Numbered from the stretch's first letter, positions 1 to 8,733 are shown. The stretch is DNA of 64,000 bases from Lachnoclostridium phytofermentans ISDg (GCF_000018685.1 NC_010001.1:1318001-1382000); one strand, 5' to 3'. The notes: a model not told the origin generated them from the letters alone. Made by a program: numbers and translations.

Positions 1-1
1 C

Positions 2-310
2 TGGACAAATGCCAATCAAGAGCAATTTTTTTACAATATTAATTTAGTTACTGGTAATCAATATACCTTAAAAGATTTTCTTGGTGAAAATTATATTACA
101 ATTGCAAACGATTCAATTAAGAGACAAATAAAAGAAAGAGAACAAGGTAAGAAAGAGATAAAGTACTTTGAAGGAGAAGAAGGATTCCAAACGATTGATG
201 ACACCACAGGATTTTATATAAATCAAGCGGGAAATCCGGTTATAGTATTTGCACGTTATGAAATTGCCCCGGGTGCCTATGGAATACAAGAATTTGAGAT
301 ATTTCCTTAA
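2..310 (+). CDS. C-terminal part of an RsiV/DUF3298-type protein (5' end outside window)
   Basis: An open frame runs in from the left edge and stops at 308-310, giving 102 residues. The visible part has FYNINLVTGNQYTLKDFLG near its start and the ending GNPVIVFARYEIAPGAYGI followed by QEFEIFP. This pattern (strand, Y/F-E-I-A-P-G, then EF-I-P) is typical of the DUF3298 domain found at the C-terminus of RsiV-like anti-sigma factors and some polysaccharide deacetylases. The upstream domains are not visible, so the full protein could be an anti-sigma factor, a deacetylase or a stand-alone secreted domain. Confident in the domain, not in the protein's role. Confidence 0.7.
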   Translation, partial: WTNANQEQFFYNINLVTGNQYTLKDFLGENYITIANDSIKRQIKEREQGKKEIKYFEGEEGFQTIDDTTGFYINQAGNPVIVFARYEIAPGAYGIQEFEIFP

Positions 311-429
311 AAGAACCTCGAATATCGAATAACCTTATTTTACTCCTCATATGATATGGTAAAGAATGTTTTTGGGAAAACCATGAAAGGTAAATACCAA
401 ATATTATTTACATAGAATAGGGGGGTATT

Positions 430-669
430 ATGAAACTAACCAAGGGTACGATTATACGTACGATTATGTTAATTCTCGTTATAGTTAATTTAATTTTGAA
501 ACGAACAGGCAGGCCTGTCCTCGATATACAAGAAGGTACAGTAGCTAGTTTCGTTGAAACTGTGATTGAACTTGGAACAATAATAATTGCTTGGTGGGAG
601 AATAACAGTTTTACACAAAATGCGAGAAAAGCGGACGATTATTTAAAGAAATTGAATACAACAAATTAA
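430..669 (+). CDS. SPP1-type phage holin family protein, orphan
   Basis: A 79-residue membrane protein begins MKLTKGTIIRTIMLILVIVN, has a first hydrophobic segment at about residues 9-24 and a second at about 46-57, followed by the WWENNSFT motif and a charged tail. The KGTIIRT start and AWW-NNSFT motif are hallmarks of the SPP1-family holins. The start follows a strong AGGGGGG site at 418-424. No endolysin, capsid or other phage gene is beside it. It is either a prophage relic or a host-adopted holin that helps export a cell-wall enzyme; neither can be decided from the window. Confidence 0.75.
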   Translation: MKLTKGTIIRTIMLILVIVNLILKRTGRPVLDIQEGTVASFVETVIELGTIIIAWWENNSFTQNARKADDYLKKLNTTN

Positions 670-787
670 TAAATGAATGGATGGAATATTGTAGTTCGGT
701 TGGATTACTAGTATTCTATCCATTTTTTTCTTGCGGGAAAAGAATGGAATTACTATAATGAGATAAGTGAAGGTTTAAAAATCATTT

Positions 788-860
788 GAAATAGTAATGT
801 AAAGAAATAGCAAAGCAAAGAAATAGTAATGCAATGAAATAGTAGTGTAAAGAAATATTA
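788..860. repeat. Tandem 16-bp repeat, about 4.5 copies
   Basis: Consecutive units begin with GAAATAG at 788, 804, 820 and 836, with a partial unit at 852. Unit 1 reads GAAATAGTAATGTAAA and the others differ from it by one to four bases. It lies in the 375-bp gap between the holin and the oxidoreductase operon, which otherwise shows no gene. A weak open frame on the minus strand through it is made of the repeat and is not taken as coding. Confidence 0.85.
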
Positions 861-1044
861 ATACCGAGGATTAGTTTTAGTGATTGAATTGATGCAGAAT
901 ATCTGTAATTGTTTCCGATAGCATAAATAATATATGGTAGCCCTAGTTTAAATACGCTATAATTCATGAAAGAAGAAAAAGTTTGTATTAGCGCGGCAAC
1001 CTCAAATGATAGACATATAGTTAGCGCAGAAATGAGGATAATGT

Positions 1045-2175
1045 ATGAATCAGAACACTAAAGTAAGAATAGCACTGATTGGCGTTGGTAGTATGGGGAA
1101 AAAGTATGCTACTATGTTAGACATGGATAAGATATCAAATCTTACTTTAACAGCCGTTTGTTGTAGAAGTAAAGAAAATCAAAGTTGGGTAAAGGAAAAC
1201 CTAAGTGAGAGCGTTAAGTTATATCCAAGTAGTGAAGAATTATTTGCACATCATGAAGAATACGATGCAGTACTAATTGTAACTCCTCACAAACAACATC
1301 CAGGACTAGCAATAAAAGCATTTGAATTAAAGAAACATGTATTTTGTGATAAACCCGCTGGAGTTTCTTTACTAGACGCGCAGAGAATGGAACAGGCACA
1401 AAAGGAATCTGGATGTAAGTATGCTATGATGTTTCATAATCGAACCTATCCTGTCTTAAAAAAGGTAAAGCAGTTATTGGACGATGGGTTTGTTGGAGAA
1501 TTAAAACGTATACAACTTGTGAACACCATTTACTATCGTACGGAATATTATCACCAATCCGGTGATTGGAGAAGCAGTTGGCATGGGGAAGGTGGAGGAG
1601 CACTCATCAACCAAGGACAACATATTTTAGATTATTGGCAATGGCTATTCGGAATGCCATATTCAATCTATGCTTCTATTCCGTTTGGAAAATACAATTC
1701 CTTTGCCGTAGATGATGAGGCGACTTTACTAATGGAATACCCAAACAAAGTGACAGCCACCTTTCTTCTTTCTACGGGTGAAATTCCAAAAGAAGAGGTA
1801 TTAACCGTAGTAGGTACGAAAGGTTGTATTAAAGTAACTGGAAATGAAATTGAGCTCACGTGTTATAGTATGGACTCTATGCAATATGGAAAAACTGCAA
1901 AAACTAATTCAAGAGAAGAGATACTGCAAACAAAGGAATTATTTATATGCAATGAACCAAAGGAGTCTTATGAGCAAATGCTTGTAAACTTTGGGGAAGC
2001 AATCCTTCGTGGGAAAGCTCTTATTGCGCCCGGAGAAGAAGGTACAAAGGCATTAGAGTTAACAAATGCTGCTTACCTTTCTGCATGTTTGGGAGAGCGT
2101 GTAATTTTACCAATCGATAGTACTCAGTATGAAGAACTATTAAAGAAAATGATTGAAAATGAGAAAGTTCAATAG
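1045..2175 (+). CDS. Gfo/Idh/MocA family oxidoreductase
   Basis: This 376-residue protein starts with the Rossmann NAD(P)-binding pattern VRIALIGVGSMGKKYATML and continues with the family's conserved segment KHVFCDKPAGVS (the lysine of the E/DKP motif). The C-terminal part, from about residue 130, is the mixed alpha/beta substrate domain with GGGALINQGQHILDYWQWLFG, containing the expected histidine. Such enzymes oxidise or reduce sugars, inositols or amino sugars. The gene opens a three-gene run with two aldo/keto reductases (11-bp and 20-bp gaps), suggesting a small sugar-conversion operon. The substrate cannot be told from sequence. GAGG at 1034-1037 is the probable ribosome site. Confidence 0.88.
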   Translation: MNQNTKVRIALIGVGSMGKKYATMLDMDKISNLTLTAVCCRSKENQSWVKENLSESVKLYPSSEELFAHHEEYDAVLIVTPHKQHPGLAIKAFELKKHVFCDKPAGVSLLDAQRMEQAQKESGCKYAMMFHNRTYPVLKKVKQLLDDGFVGELKRIQLVNTIYYRTEYYHQSGDWRSSWHGEGGGALINQGQHILDYWQWLFGMPYSIYASIPFGKYNSFAVDDEATLLMEYPNKVTATFLLSTGEIPKEEVLTVVGTKGCIKVTGNEIELTCYSMDSMQYGKTAKTNSREEILQTKELFICNEPKESYEQMLVNFGEAILRGKALIAPGEEGTKALELTNAAYLSACLGERVILPIDSTQYEELLKKMIENEKVQ

Positions 2176-2186
2176 GAGAGCACGAT

Positions 2187-3158
2187 ATGAAATATAGAAA
2201 AATGAATGCAACGGGTCTAAAAGTCTCTGAGTTATGTCTTGGTACTATGACATTTGGTGCGCAAACCTCTGAAAAAGAGAGTTTGGAGATTATTGATTAT
2301 GCACTATCCCAAGGTGTGAATTTTATTGATACTGCTGATGCTTATAATAAAGGGGAAAGTGAAAGAATCGTTGGAAAAGCTTTAAAAGGTTGTAGAGAAG
2401 ATATTATATTAGCTTCTAAAGTTTGCTTTAAAACGGGCGATGATATTAATGCAAGAGGATTAAATCGCAGGCATATCATAAAGCAAATTGAAGAAAGTAT
2501 AAAGAGTCTTCAAACCGATTATCTAGATATCTATTATCTTCATGCAATGGATGGTGAAGTTGATTTTGAAGAAACCCTAGATACAATGACAACCTTAGTA
2601 AGAAGCGGGAAGGTTAGATACATTGGAATCAGTAATTATCCTGCATGGCAGCTTAGTGAAATGTTATGGACTGCGGATAAACGAAATCTTATTCCACCAA
2701 TCGTAACTCAAAATATGTATAATATTATTACAAGAGAAGTAGAGCATGAATTGGTACCATGCCTATTAAAACATCATATCGGTATGACAGTTTATAATCC
2801 AATTGCAGGTGGTTTCTTAACGGGTAAGTACTTAGATACAGATGCTCCGATGGAGAATACGCGCTTTGATCTTAAGAAAAACTATATGGACCGCTATTGG
2901 AGAACGGAAAATTTTGAGGCGGTAAGAAGACTTTCCGAGGTTGCGAATCAACATAACATGTCTTTATTATCACTTTCTTTAAATTGGTGCTTGGCACATT
3001 CTTATGTAGACTCTATTATATGTGGAGTAAGTAAACTTTCTCAGTTAGAACAGAATATAGAGGCGCTTCATGGGGAAGGACTTAGCGAAGAACTAAAACA
3101 ACTATGCGATGATATTGGAAAAGATCTGATGAAACATCGAATTAGCTATTTTAAATAA
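2187..3158 (+). CDS. Aldo/keto reductase
   Basis: The 323-residue product has the full aldo/keto reductase TIM-barrel pattern. GVNFIDTADAYNKGESE carries the catalytic Asp and Tyr, the Lys is in DIILASKVCFK, and the His is in LDIYYLHAMD, so all four members of the tetrad are present. The C-terminal part with SIICGVSKLSQLEQNIEA is the NADP-binding end of the family. It starts 11 bp after the Gfo/Idh/MocA gene, with AGGAGAG as ribosome site, and is followed 20 bp later by another aldo/keto reductase. It is cytoplasmic and probably reduces a sugar aldehyde or ketone; substrate unknown. Confidence 0.9.
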   Translation: MKYRKMNATGLKVSELCLGTMTFGAQTSEKESLEIIDYALSQGVNFIDTADAYNKGESERIVGKALKGCREDIILASKVCFKTGDDINARGLNRRHIIKQIEESIKSLQTDYLDIYYLHAMDGEVDFEETLDTMTTLVRSGKVRYIGISNYPAWQLSEMLWTADKRNLIPPIVTQNMYNIITREVEHELVPCLLKHHIGMTVYNPIAGGFLTGKYLDTDAPMENTRFDLKKNYMDRYWRTENFEAVRRLSEVANQHNMSLLSLSLNWCLAHSYVDSIICGVSKLSQLEQNIEALHGEGLSEELKQLCDDIGKDLMKHRISYFK

Positions 3159-3178
3159 ATAAACATTGGGAGGCTATT

Positions 3179-4210
3179 ATGTCACAAATGAGACTTGGAA
3201 AAACAGAACTACTTGTAAACAAAAATGGGTTTGGTGCTCTTCCGATTCAGAGAGCAACGATAGATAATTCAATACGAATCCTACAAAAAGCTTATGAAAA
3301 TGGAATAAACTTTTTTGATACCGCAAGATTTTATACAGATAGCGAAGAAAAAATTGGACAAGCTCTTTCCACCGTTCGTGAAAAAATTTTTATTGCAACA
3401 AAGACAGCAGCAGTAAACGAAGAGTCATTTTGGCGTGATTTAGAGATTTCATTAAACAACTTAAAGACTGATTATATCGATTTATACCAATTCCATAATC
3501 CTTCTTTTTGTCCAAAACCAGGGGATGAAACCGGCCTTTATGAAGCAATGTGCAAGGCGAAAGAGCAAGGCAAAATTCGTCATATTGGAATTACAAATCA
3601 CCGCTTAGCGGTTGCTCATGAGGCTATCGATTCGGGACTATATGAAACCTTACAATTTCCATTCTGTTATTTATCTACAGAGAAGGAACTTGAATTAGTA
3701 GAGAAATGTAAGGAAGCTGACATGGGATTCATTGCGATGAAGGCACTTTCTGGAGGACTGATAACGAATGCAAGTGCTGCCTATGCTTATCTTGATCAAT
3801 TTGAGAATGTATTGCCGATTTGGGGAATTCAAAGAGAGCATGAACTAGATGAGTTTCTTGAATTTTCTAATAACCCGCCTACATTAACAGAAGAAATACA
3901 ACAAGTGATAGAACATGATAGAGAAGAACTTTTAGGTGAGTTTTGTCGTGGATGTGGATATTGCATGCCATGCCCTGCTGGTATTGAAATTAATAACTGT
4001 GCCAGAATGTCACTTTTACTTAGAAGATCTCCATCAGAACTTCAATTAACGTCTGAAGCACAGCAAAAGATGAAAAAGATAGAGGATTGCATCCATTGTA
4101 ATCAATGTAAGGCAAAGTGCCCATATGGGTTAGATACTCCTAATTTACTTAAGAAGAATTATGTGGATTATCTTGAAGTTTTAGAAGATCGTAGTAAGGT
4201 GTCGGTATAG
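3179..4210 (+). CDS. Aldo/keto reductase with C-terminal 4Fe-4S domain
   Basis: Residues 1 to about 230 form an aldo/keto reductase barrel (GINFFDTARFYTDSEEKIG with Asp and Tyr, Lys in FIATKT, His in LYQFHNP). Residues about 255-335 add a ferredoxin-like tail with cysteines in GCGYCMPCPAGIEI and CIHCNQCKAKCPYGL. The second cluster motif is CxxCxxCxxxCP; the first is a spaced CxxCxxCP. This fused architecture is a known family in anaerobes (predicted oxidoreductases of the aldo/keto reductase family) and points to coupling with an iron-sulfur electron carrier. It is the last gene of the three-oxidoreductase operon and precedes a strong terminator. Confidence 0.9.
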   Translation: MSQMRLGKTELLVNKNGFGALPIQRATIDNSIRILQKAYENGINFFDTARFYTDSEEKIGQALSTVREKIFIATKTAAVNEESFWRDLEISLNNLKTDYIDLYQFHNPSFCPKPGDETGLYEAMCKAKEQGKIRHIGITNHRLAVAHEAIDSGLYETLQFPFCYLSTEKELELVEKCKEADMGFIAMKALSGGLITNASAAYAYLDQFENVLPIWGIQREHELDEFLEFSNNPPTLTEEIQQVIEHDREELLGEFCRGCGYCMPCPAGIEINNCARMSLLLRRSPSELQLTSEAQQKMKKIEDCIHCNQCKAKCPYGLDTPNLLKKNYVDYLEVLEDRSKVSV

Positions 4211-4236
4211 CTTATTAGTGATTTTCAAATAAGATT

Positions 4237-4359
4237 AAAAATCTAATTAGAGGAATGATCTTCATATAAGAATTAAAAATCCATAAAGGGAACGATACCT
4301 TCAAAAATCCAATAGAGGAATGCCATCCTTTTATAAGAATTAAAAGATCCAATAAGAAG
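4237..4359. repeat. Degenerate tandem repeat of roughly 30-38 bp, four units
   Basis: Units begin AAAAATC(T/C) at 4237, 4275 and 4303 and, in a variant form, at 4342. Units 1 and 3 share TAGAGGAATG and both end ATAAGAATT; unit 2 is shorter. The last unit forms the left arm of the terminator. No gene is seen here; a minus-strand open frame across it is an artefact of the repeats. Confidence 0.65.
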
Positions 4360-4385
4360 CTTGCTGTCTTCTTATTGGATCTTTT
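4342..4385. terminator. Bidirectional terminator between convergent genes
   Basis: Perfect 18-bp arms: AAAAGATCCAATAAGAAG at 4342-4359 pairs with 4368-4385, with an 8-base loop and A/T tracts on both sides. It sits between the plus-strand reductase operon and the minus-strand EAL gene and can serve both. Confidence 0.9.
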
Positions 4386-4410
4386 ACGCTGTACCAATAG
4401 TGAACTTTAA

Positions 4411-5763
4411 TTATAGAAGCTTCTCGAAATCTACTAGAGGCATTGGTTTGTAATAAAGATAACCTTGCGCTTTATAGCAGCCACATTCTAGTAAGAACTG
4501 TTCTTGCTCTTTCGTTTCTACGCCTTCTGCAATCATATCAATACCTAACTCAGCTAGCATAAATATGATGTGTCTAATCACGGTACGACTTTTTGAGTTT
4601 CCTAGGTTTCTTAAAAAGAGCCGGTCAATTTTAACTTCGTCAAGAGGTTCGTCCTTTAGCATATTCATCGAGCTGTATCCAGAACCAAAATCATCCATAG
4701 AAAAAGAAAATCCTTTTTCCTGTAGTTTACCCATGCATTGAAATAAAAAGGTGGAATCCTCGGCTAGGGCGCTTTCTGTAATCTCTAAGGTGATTAAGTT
4801 TGGAGGTATCTTGTATTCTCTTGATAAGCAGCACAATACTTCCACGAAATCTTTTTGATATTCATGAAGCCTTGAAACATTGAGTGAGATTGGAAGAGGT
4901 GTAACGCCTCTTTCGATTAATTTTTGCAAGAACTGAAAGACCTCTGTCCATACATAAATATCAACATCAACGATATAACCGCTTTTTTCAAGTACTGGTA
5001 TGTAGAGATTAGGATATAGGTAACCATCATGAGGATGATTCCAACGGACTAATGCTTCACCACCAATAATTTGACCTGTTTTCATATTTACTTTTGGCTG
5101 AATATGTACTTCTAATTGCTTTTCCTTTAGTGCAGTAGTTATTTCATTTTCAATCTTTTTTTCTAACATTAGTGAATTACGTAGATCGTTATCATAAAAG
5201 GAGTAAAAGGAAAATACCTTTCCTTTGATTGTTTGTAAGGCTAAATTAGCATAATCACTTAACAAACTTACATCCATACCGTATTCTGAGATACAGATAC
5301 CAAACGCAGGGAGTAACTTACAAGAAATTTGAAATGAAGTTATTTTTTCAGTTAATGAAGTTACTATTTTAATTAGGTCTTCTATTTCTTGATAAGGGGT
5401 ACATAAAGCAAAAATATCAGCACGTAGATGGCCGACTATAGACAATTCAGTCTCATAAACGCGGAAACAATCTGCAATATGTATTAAAAGAGCATCGCCT
5501 TTACTTCGCCCACAAAATTCATTTACAGTCTTAAAACGATATAAATCCATACGTATCAATGCATATTTTTTATCTTTATGTGTTCTTAGGCATTCATTTC
5601 CTTTATATAAAAAGGCATTATTTCCATATAAGCCGGTTAGGTTATAACGTGATGTAGCGGCATTATGTTCTGCCATCTTCTTTAGTGAATATAGATATAA
5701 TTCTTCTTTTCCTTCCTCTGTTAGCATAGGTGAGGAAGGGGTTATTCCTTTAGCAAAATTCAT
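4411..5763 (-). CDS. c-di-GMP phosphodiesterase: degenerate GGDEF plus EAL
   Basis: The N-terminal half (to about residue 190) is a GGDEF-like fold whose signature is lost: the expected GGDEF place reads LRADIFAL, so it should not make c-di-GMP. The C-terminal half is an EAL domain with EALVRW, TLEITESAL, DDFGSGYSS, EVKIDRLFL and AEGVETKEQ, so the metal-binding and catalytic residues appear intact. The expected activity is hydrolysis of c-di-GMP to pGpG in the cytoplasm. No membrane segment or sensor domain is visible. An upstream ATG at 5814 adds 17 residues but has no ribosome site; the ATG at 5763 has GAAAGG upstream at a somewhat long distance and is preferred. Confidence 0.88.
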   Translation of the reverse strand: MNFAKGITPSSPMLTEEGKEELYLYSLKKMAEHNAATSRYNLTGLYGNNAFLYKGNECLRTHKDKKYALIRMDLYRFKTVNEFCGRSKGDALLIHIADCFRVYETELSIVGHLRADIFALCTPYQEIEDLIKIVTSLTEKITSFQISCKLLPAFGICISEYGMDVSLLSDYANLALQTIKGKVFSFYSFYDNDLRNSLMLEKKIENEITTALKEKQLEVHIQPKVNMKTGQIIGGEALVRWNHPHDGYLYPNLYIPVLEKSGYIVDVDIYVWTEVFQFLQKLIERGVTPLPISLNVSRLHEYQKDFVEVLCCLSREYKIPPNLITLEITESALAEDSTFLFQCMGKLQEKGFSFSMDDFGSGYSSMNMLKDEPLDEVKIDRLFLRNLGNSKSRTVIRHIIFMLAELGIDMIAEGVETKEQEQFLLECGCYKAQGYLYYKPMPLVDFEKLL

Positions 5764-5878
5764 AATAATGCTAACCTTTCTACTATGTTTTAATTTACAT
5801 CCATATTTTAGCACATATCACATAATAATACAATAATCAACAAAAAAATACACAAAAAACACAAAAAAAGGAAGAAAC

Positions 5879-5907
5879 GTGACATTTCTGAAGGATTATA
5901 ATATAAT
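5879..5907 (+). promoter_or_regulatory. Sigma-A-type promoter for the CmpB-like gene
   Basis: GTGACA at 5879-5884, a 17-bp spacer and TATAAT at 5902-5907, about 50 bp before the start codon. Confidence 0.7.
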
Positions 5908-5956
5908 ACTATAATAGGAATAACGAATGAGAAGGAAAGAAATAGAGGAGATATTT

Positions 5957-6958
5957 ATGAATTTTTTTTATTTGATTGGAATAACTTCCTTTCTGTCTCT
6001 TTGGGCGGTAAAGGGTATTAGTTTCTATGATGTTTTAATTAACTTCTTTTTGTATAGTTTTATCGGTTGGATTTACGAAAGTACTTTAGTCAGTGTACGT
6101 GAGAAGACCCTTACAAATCGAGGATTTCTAAATGGTCCAATTATACCGATATATGGTTGTGCGGCAACTTTAATTTATATGGCATTTTATAATGATTATA
6201 CGATATCATTAGCACTTCATATAAATGCTCTACATATGATTGAAGTTTTCTTTTTTGGGATGATAATAGCTTCTATTCTTGAATATGTTACTTCTTATCT
6301 TATGGAGAAATTTTTCCATGCGAAATGGTGGGATTATAGTAATTATCCATTGAATATTAAAGGAAGAATAAGTCTTCCATCTTCATTATTTTGGGGATTA
6401 TTATCTATCGTTATGGTTTATCTGATCCAACCTGCCGCAAATAATTTGGTGGAAAGGATTCCAAGACCACTTGGTGATTATCTTATTTTAGCAGCTATCG
6501 CAGTAGGGAGCTGCGATTTTATTATGACAGTTGTTGTTACCTTAAAACTTAGCAAGCAACTTGAAGTTCTAGAACGTTTAAGAGAAGAAGTATTTGAGTA
6601 TACCATGGGATTAAAATGGTATGAAAAAAGAGAGGAACTTAAGGGGCGTCTTTCTCATAGCAAGGTAGCAGAGTTTGCAGAGGAATTAAGAGGCCTCGTT
6701 AATAAGAATTACGAGAGGTTTGTGCAAAGAAAAAATTCTGAGGACAATATAGAACGCAAAAGTTTGCGCTTTGATATTGAACAGAAGTTAAAGAACTTTA
6801 TGGAAAGCTATAATAAGTCTGTTAATACAAAGTTGCAAAGAAGTATTTATAGTCGTATCTTTAAGGCTTTCCCTAATATGAAAATGATCGGCAAGGAAGG
6901 GGTATTTGCGGATTTTAAGGACAAACTTAAGAATTCTTCGATAAGAAAGAAGAAATAG
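5957..6958 (+). CDS. Putative ABC transporter permease, CmpB-like family (DUF1113)
   Basis: A 333-residue membrane protein. The conserved block YSFIGWIYESTLVSV, then NRGFLNGPIIPIYG, is the signature of the ABC_trans_CmpB family of Firmicutes. About five or six hydrophobic segments occupy residues 1-205. The last third is hydrophilic and rich in Lys, Arg and Glu, probably helical and cytoplasmic. The ATG at 5957 has GAGGAG at 5945-5950 as ribosome site. An upstream in-frame ATG at 5927 lacks one. Despite the family name no ABC ATPase lies nearby, so transport has not been shown here. Confidence 0.8.
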   Translation: MNFFYLIGITSFLSLWAVKGISFYDVLINFFLYSFIGWIYESTLVSVREKTLTNRGFLNGPIIPIYGCAATLIYMAFYNDYTISLALHINALHMIEVFFFGMIIASILEYVTSYLMEKFFHAKWWDYSNYPLNIKGRISLPSSLFWGLLSIVMVYLIQPAANNLVERIPRPLGDYLILAAIAVGSCDFIMTVVVTLKLSKQLEVLERLREEVFEYTMGLKWYEKREELKGRLSHSKVAEFAEELRGLVNKNYERFVQRKNSEDNIERKSLRFDIEQKLKNFMESYNKSVNTKLQRSIYSRIFKAFPNMKMIGKEGVFADFKDKLKNSSIRKKK

Positions 6959-7074
6959 AAAAGAAGAAATATTTCTCCATAACAAAAACAGGGGCACATG
7001 TCGATGAATAATGAAAGAAGACTAGGTCTTTATACTGGATGTGAAATGATAGGGGTATCTAAGAGGAGGTAGTA

Positions 7075-8331
7075 ATGAAGCACATATTAGAAAGATTAAA
7101 GAATGTAAGGATTAGGATAAGGATAGCTTCCTTGTCAACAGTAGCAATATTGTTTTTAATTATGATGTTATTTTTATCTTTTATGAATGATAAAGTCACT
7201 TTAAAGATTGTAATCTTTATCATAGCTGCGATTGTAGGTTATATATATACGAAACTTATTTCCTTATCTATTCTTGGGGAGATTAAGAGCTTAAAATCAA
7301 TTATGATAAAAGTTGCTGAAGGAGATTTATCAGTTATTGTGGAGGATAGTATTAAGACTAAGGACGAATTTGGAGATTTTGCAAAGGCAATGGAGAAAAC
7401 CTTAATTCAACTAAATACTTATCAGTCCTATATTGATGAAGTTGCGGTCGTTCTTAACAAGATGGCGGAAGGTAAGATGGAACTAGAGCTCCACCAGACA
7501 TATGATGGACAGTTTATGGTAATTAAAAAGGCTTTAAATAGTATTTCAACTTCCCTAAATAGCACATTAAAGGAAATTAATACGTCCTCTGATAAGGTTG
7601 CAAAAGAGGCAGAAAATATGCAGATTGCTGCAACTGACGTTTCTAGTGGAACTACGGAAGAAGCTGCAACGATAGAGGAATTGACCGCGTCTATTCAGGC
7701 TATAACATCTCAGGTTAGCATAAATGCAGAAGGCGCAGTAGATGCAAAAAGTAAAATCTCTAATATGGCTGATACAGCCACAATGAACAATGAAAACATG
7801 ACACATCTTCTTGGGGCGATGGAGGATATTCGTTCTTCTTCGAATGAAATCGTAAACATTATACAAACAATAGAAGGAATTGCTAGACAAACAAATTTAC
7901 TTTCATTAAACGCATCCATTGAAGCAGCAAGAGCAGGTGAGATGGGAAAAGGTTTTGCTGTTGTAGCTACCGAAATTGGTAATTTAGCGAATCAAAGTGT
8001 AAATGCAGTTAAAATTACTTCTCAGTTAATTGAAAATACAATTCAAGCAGTGGAGCATGGCGTAAATCTTACAGGTGAATCAGCAAAGTCCTCCAATGAG
8101 GTTGCTATTGTAGCAAAAGATATAACTAAAATTATGGATGATATTACAGACAACTCACAATCACAAAGTGAACTATTACAGCAATTTGCTGATGCAGTAG
8201 AACAAATCGCTGTAGTTGTGGATGGAAATAAAGCGGCAGCAGTATCAAGTGCCCAGATGTCTGAAGTTTTAACAAAAGAGGCGGTTCATTTAAAGCAGAT
8301 GATAGACCAATTCGAGCTTTATGAAGAGTAA
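7075..8331 (+). CDS. Methyl-accepting chemotaxis protein without an extracytoplasmic sensor
   Basis: This 418-residue protein has two adjacent membrane segments (about residues 18-36 and 43-65) with only a short loop, so no outside ligand-binding domain. A HAMP region follows at about 65-120 and a second linker at about 120-160. The signalling domain contains the hairpin tip GIARQTNLLSLNASIEAARAG. It should cluster with CheA/CheW, but its input must come from the membrane, the HAMP segments or partner proteins. A strong AGGAGGT site precedes the start. It has its own terminator downstream and no chemotaxis genes beside it. Confidence 0.92.
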   Translation: MKHILERLKNVRIRIRIASLSTVAILFLIMMLFLSFMNDKVTLKIVIFIIAAIVGYIYTKLISLSILGEIKSLKSIMIKVAEGDLSVIVEDSIKTKDEFGDFAKAMEKTLIQLNTYQSYIDEVAVVLNKMAEGKMELELHQTYDGQFMVIKKALNSISTSLNSTLKEINTSSDKVAKEAENMQIAATDVSSGTTEEAATIEELTASIQAITSQVSINAEGAVDAKSKISNMADTATMNNENMTHLLGAMEDIRSSSNEIVNIIQTIEGIARQTNLLSLNASIEAARAGEMGKGFAVVATEIGNLANQSVNAVKITSQLIENTIQAVEHGVNLTGESAKSSNEVAIVAKDITKIMDDITDNSQSQSELLQQFADAVEQIAVVVDGNKAAAVSSAQMSEVLTKEAVHLKQMIDQFELYEE

Positions 8332-8398
8332 CAACTAATATGATCTATGAATCATGTTTTAGATAAAAGTAGTATACCTTTAATATAAAGTGTTTACA

Positions 8399-8441
8399 AG
8401 GTACCTAGAAAGGTGGAATATCCTTTTAGGTATCTTTTTTT
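8399..8441 (+). terminator. Rho-independent terminator of the chemoreceptor gene
   Basis: A stem formed by AGGTACCTAGAAAGG and CCTTTTAGGTATCT with one bulge, followed by seven T residues. Confidence 0.8.
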
Positions 8442-8733
8442 AGTTAAAAGAAAAATATTCTGCAATAAATACAATAGAAAGTTCACTGTGGGAGGCGCGC
8501 TCCTGTAGATTCTGGAAGCGTCTACATCATCAAGTGAAAGACTTCTATGCTTAATAGCGAATCAATATTCTTTCGTATTTTTAATATTTACAAGTATTTA
8601 CTAAGGATATTTTAATTGTTTCTAATCTTAGTTTAATTTGAGTATCGCAAACATTTGTTTTATAATAGGTGTAATTGAGCTACCGGTAAAATACATGAAT
8701 ACTTATTTGACTAATATAATGGGAGGTATAGAA
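8442..8733. other. Intergenic region before the GH43/GH117-like gene
   Basis: No gene is seen. A short stem GGAG/CTCC around a GCGCG loop lies near 8491-8505, and GTAGA/TCTAC near 8506-8525. In-frame codons upstream of the GH gene begin at 8638 but lack a ribosome site and are treated as leader. Confidence 0.4.

Noticed and set aside
430..669. Reading the holin as evidence for a prophage in this window
   Set aside because: No integrase, capsid, terminase, tail or lysin gene is seen anywhere in the 64 kb.
782..967. Minus-strand 61-codon frame
   Set aside because: Built from the 16-bp tandem repeat; repetitive HYY/FLCFA peptide with no start signal.
4215..4397. Minus-strand 60-codon frame downstream of the aldo/keto reductase
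   Set aside because: Lies wholly in the degenerate repeats and terminator; no ribosome site.
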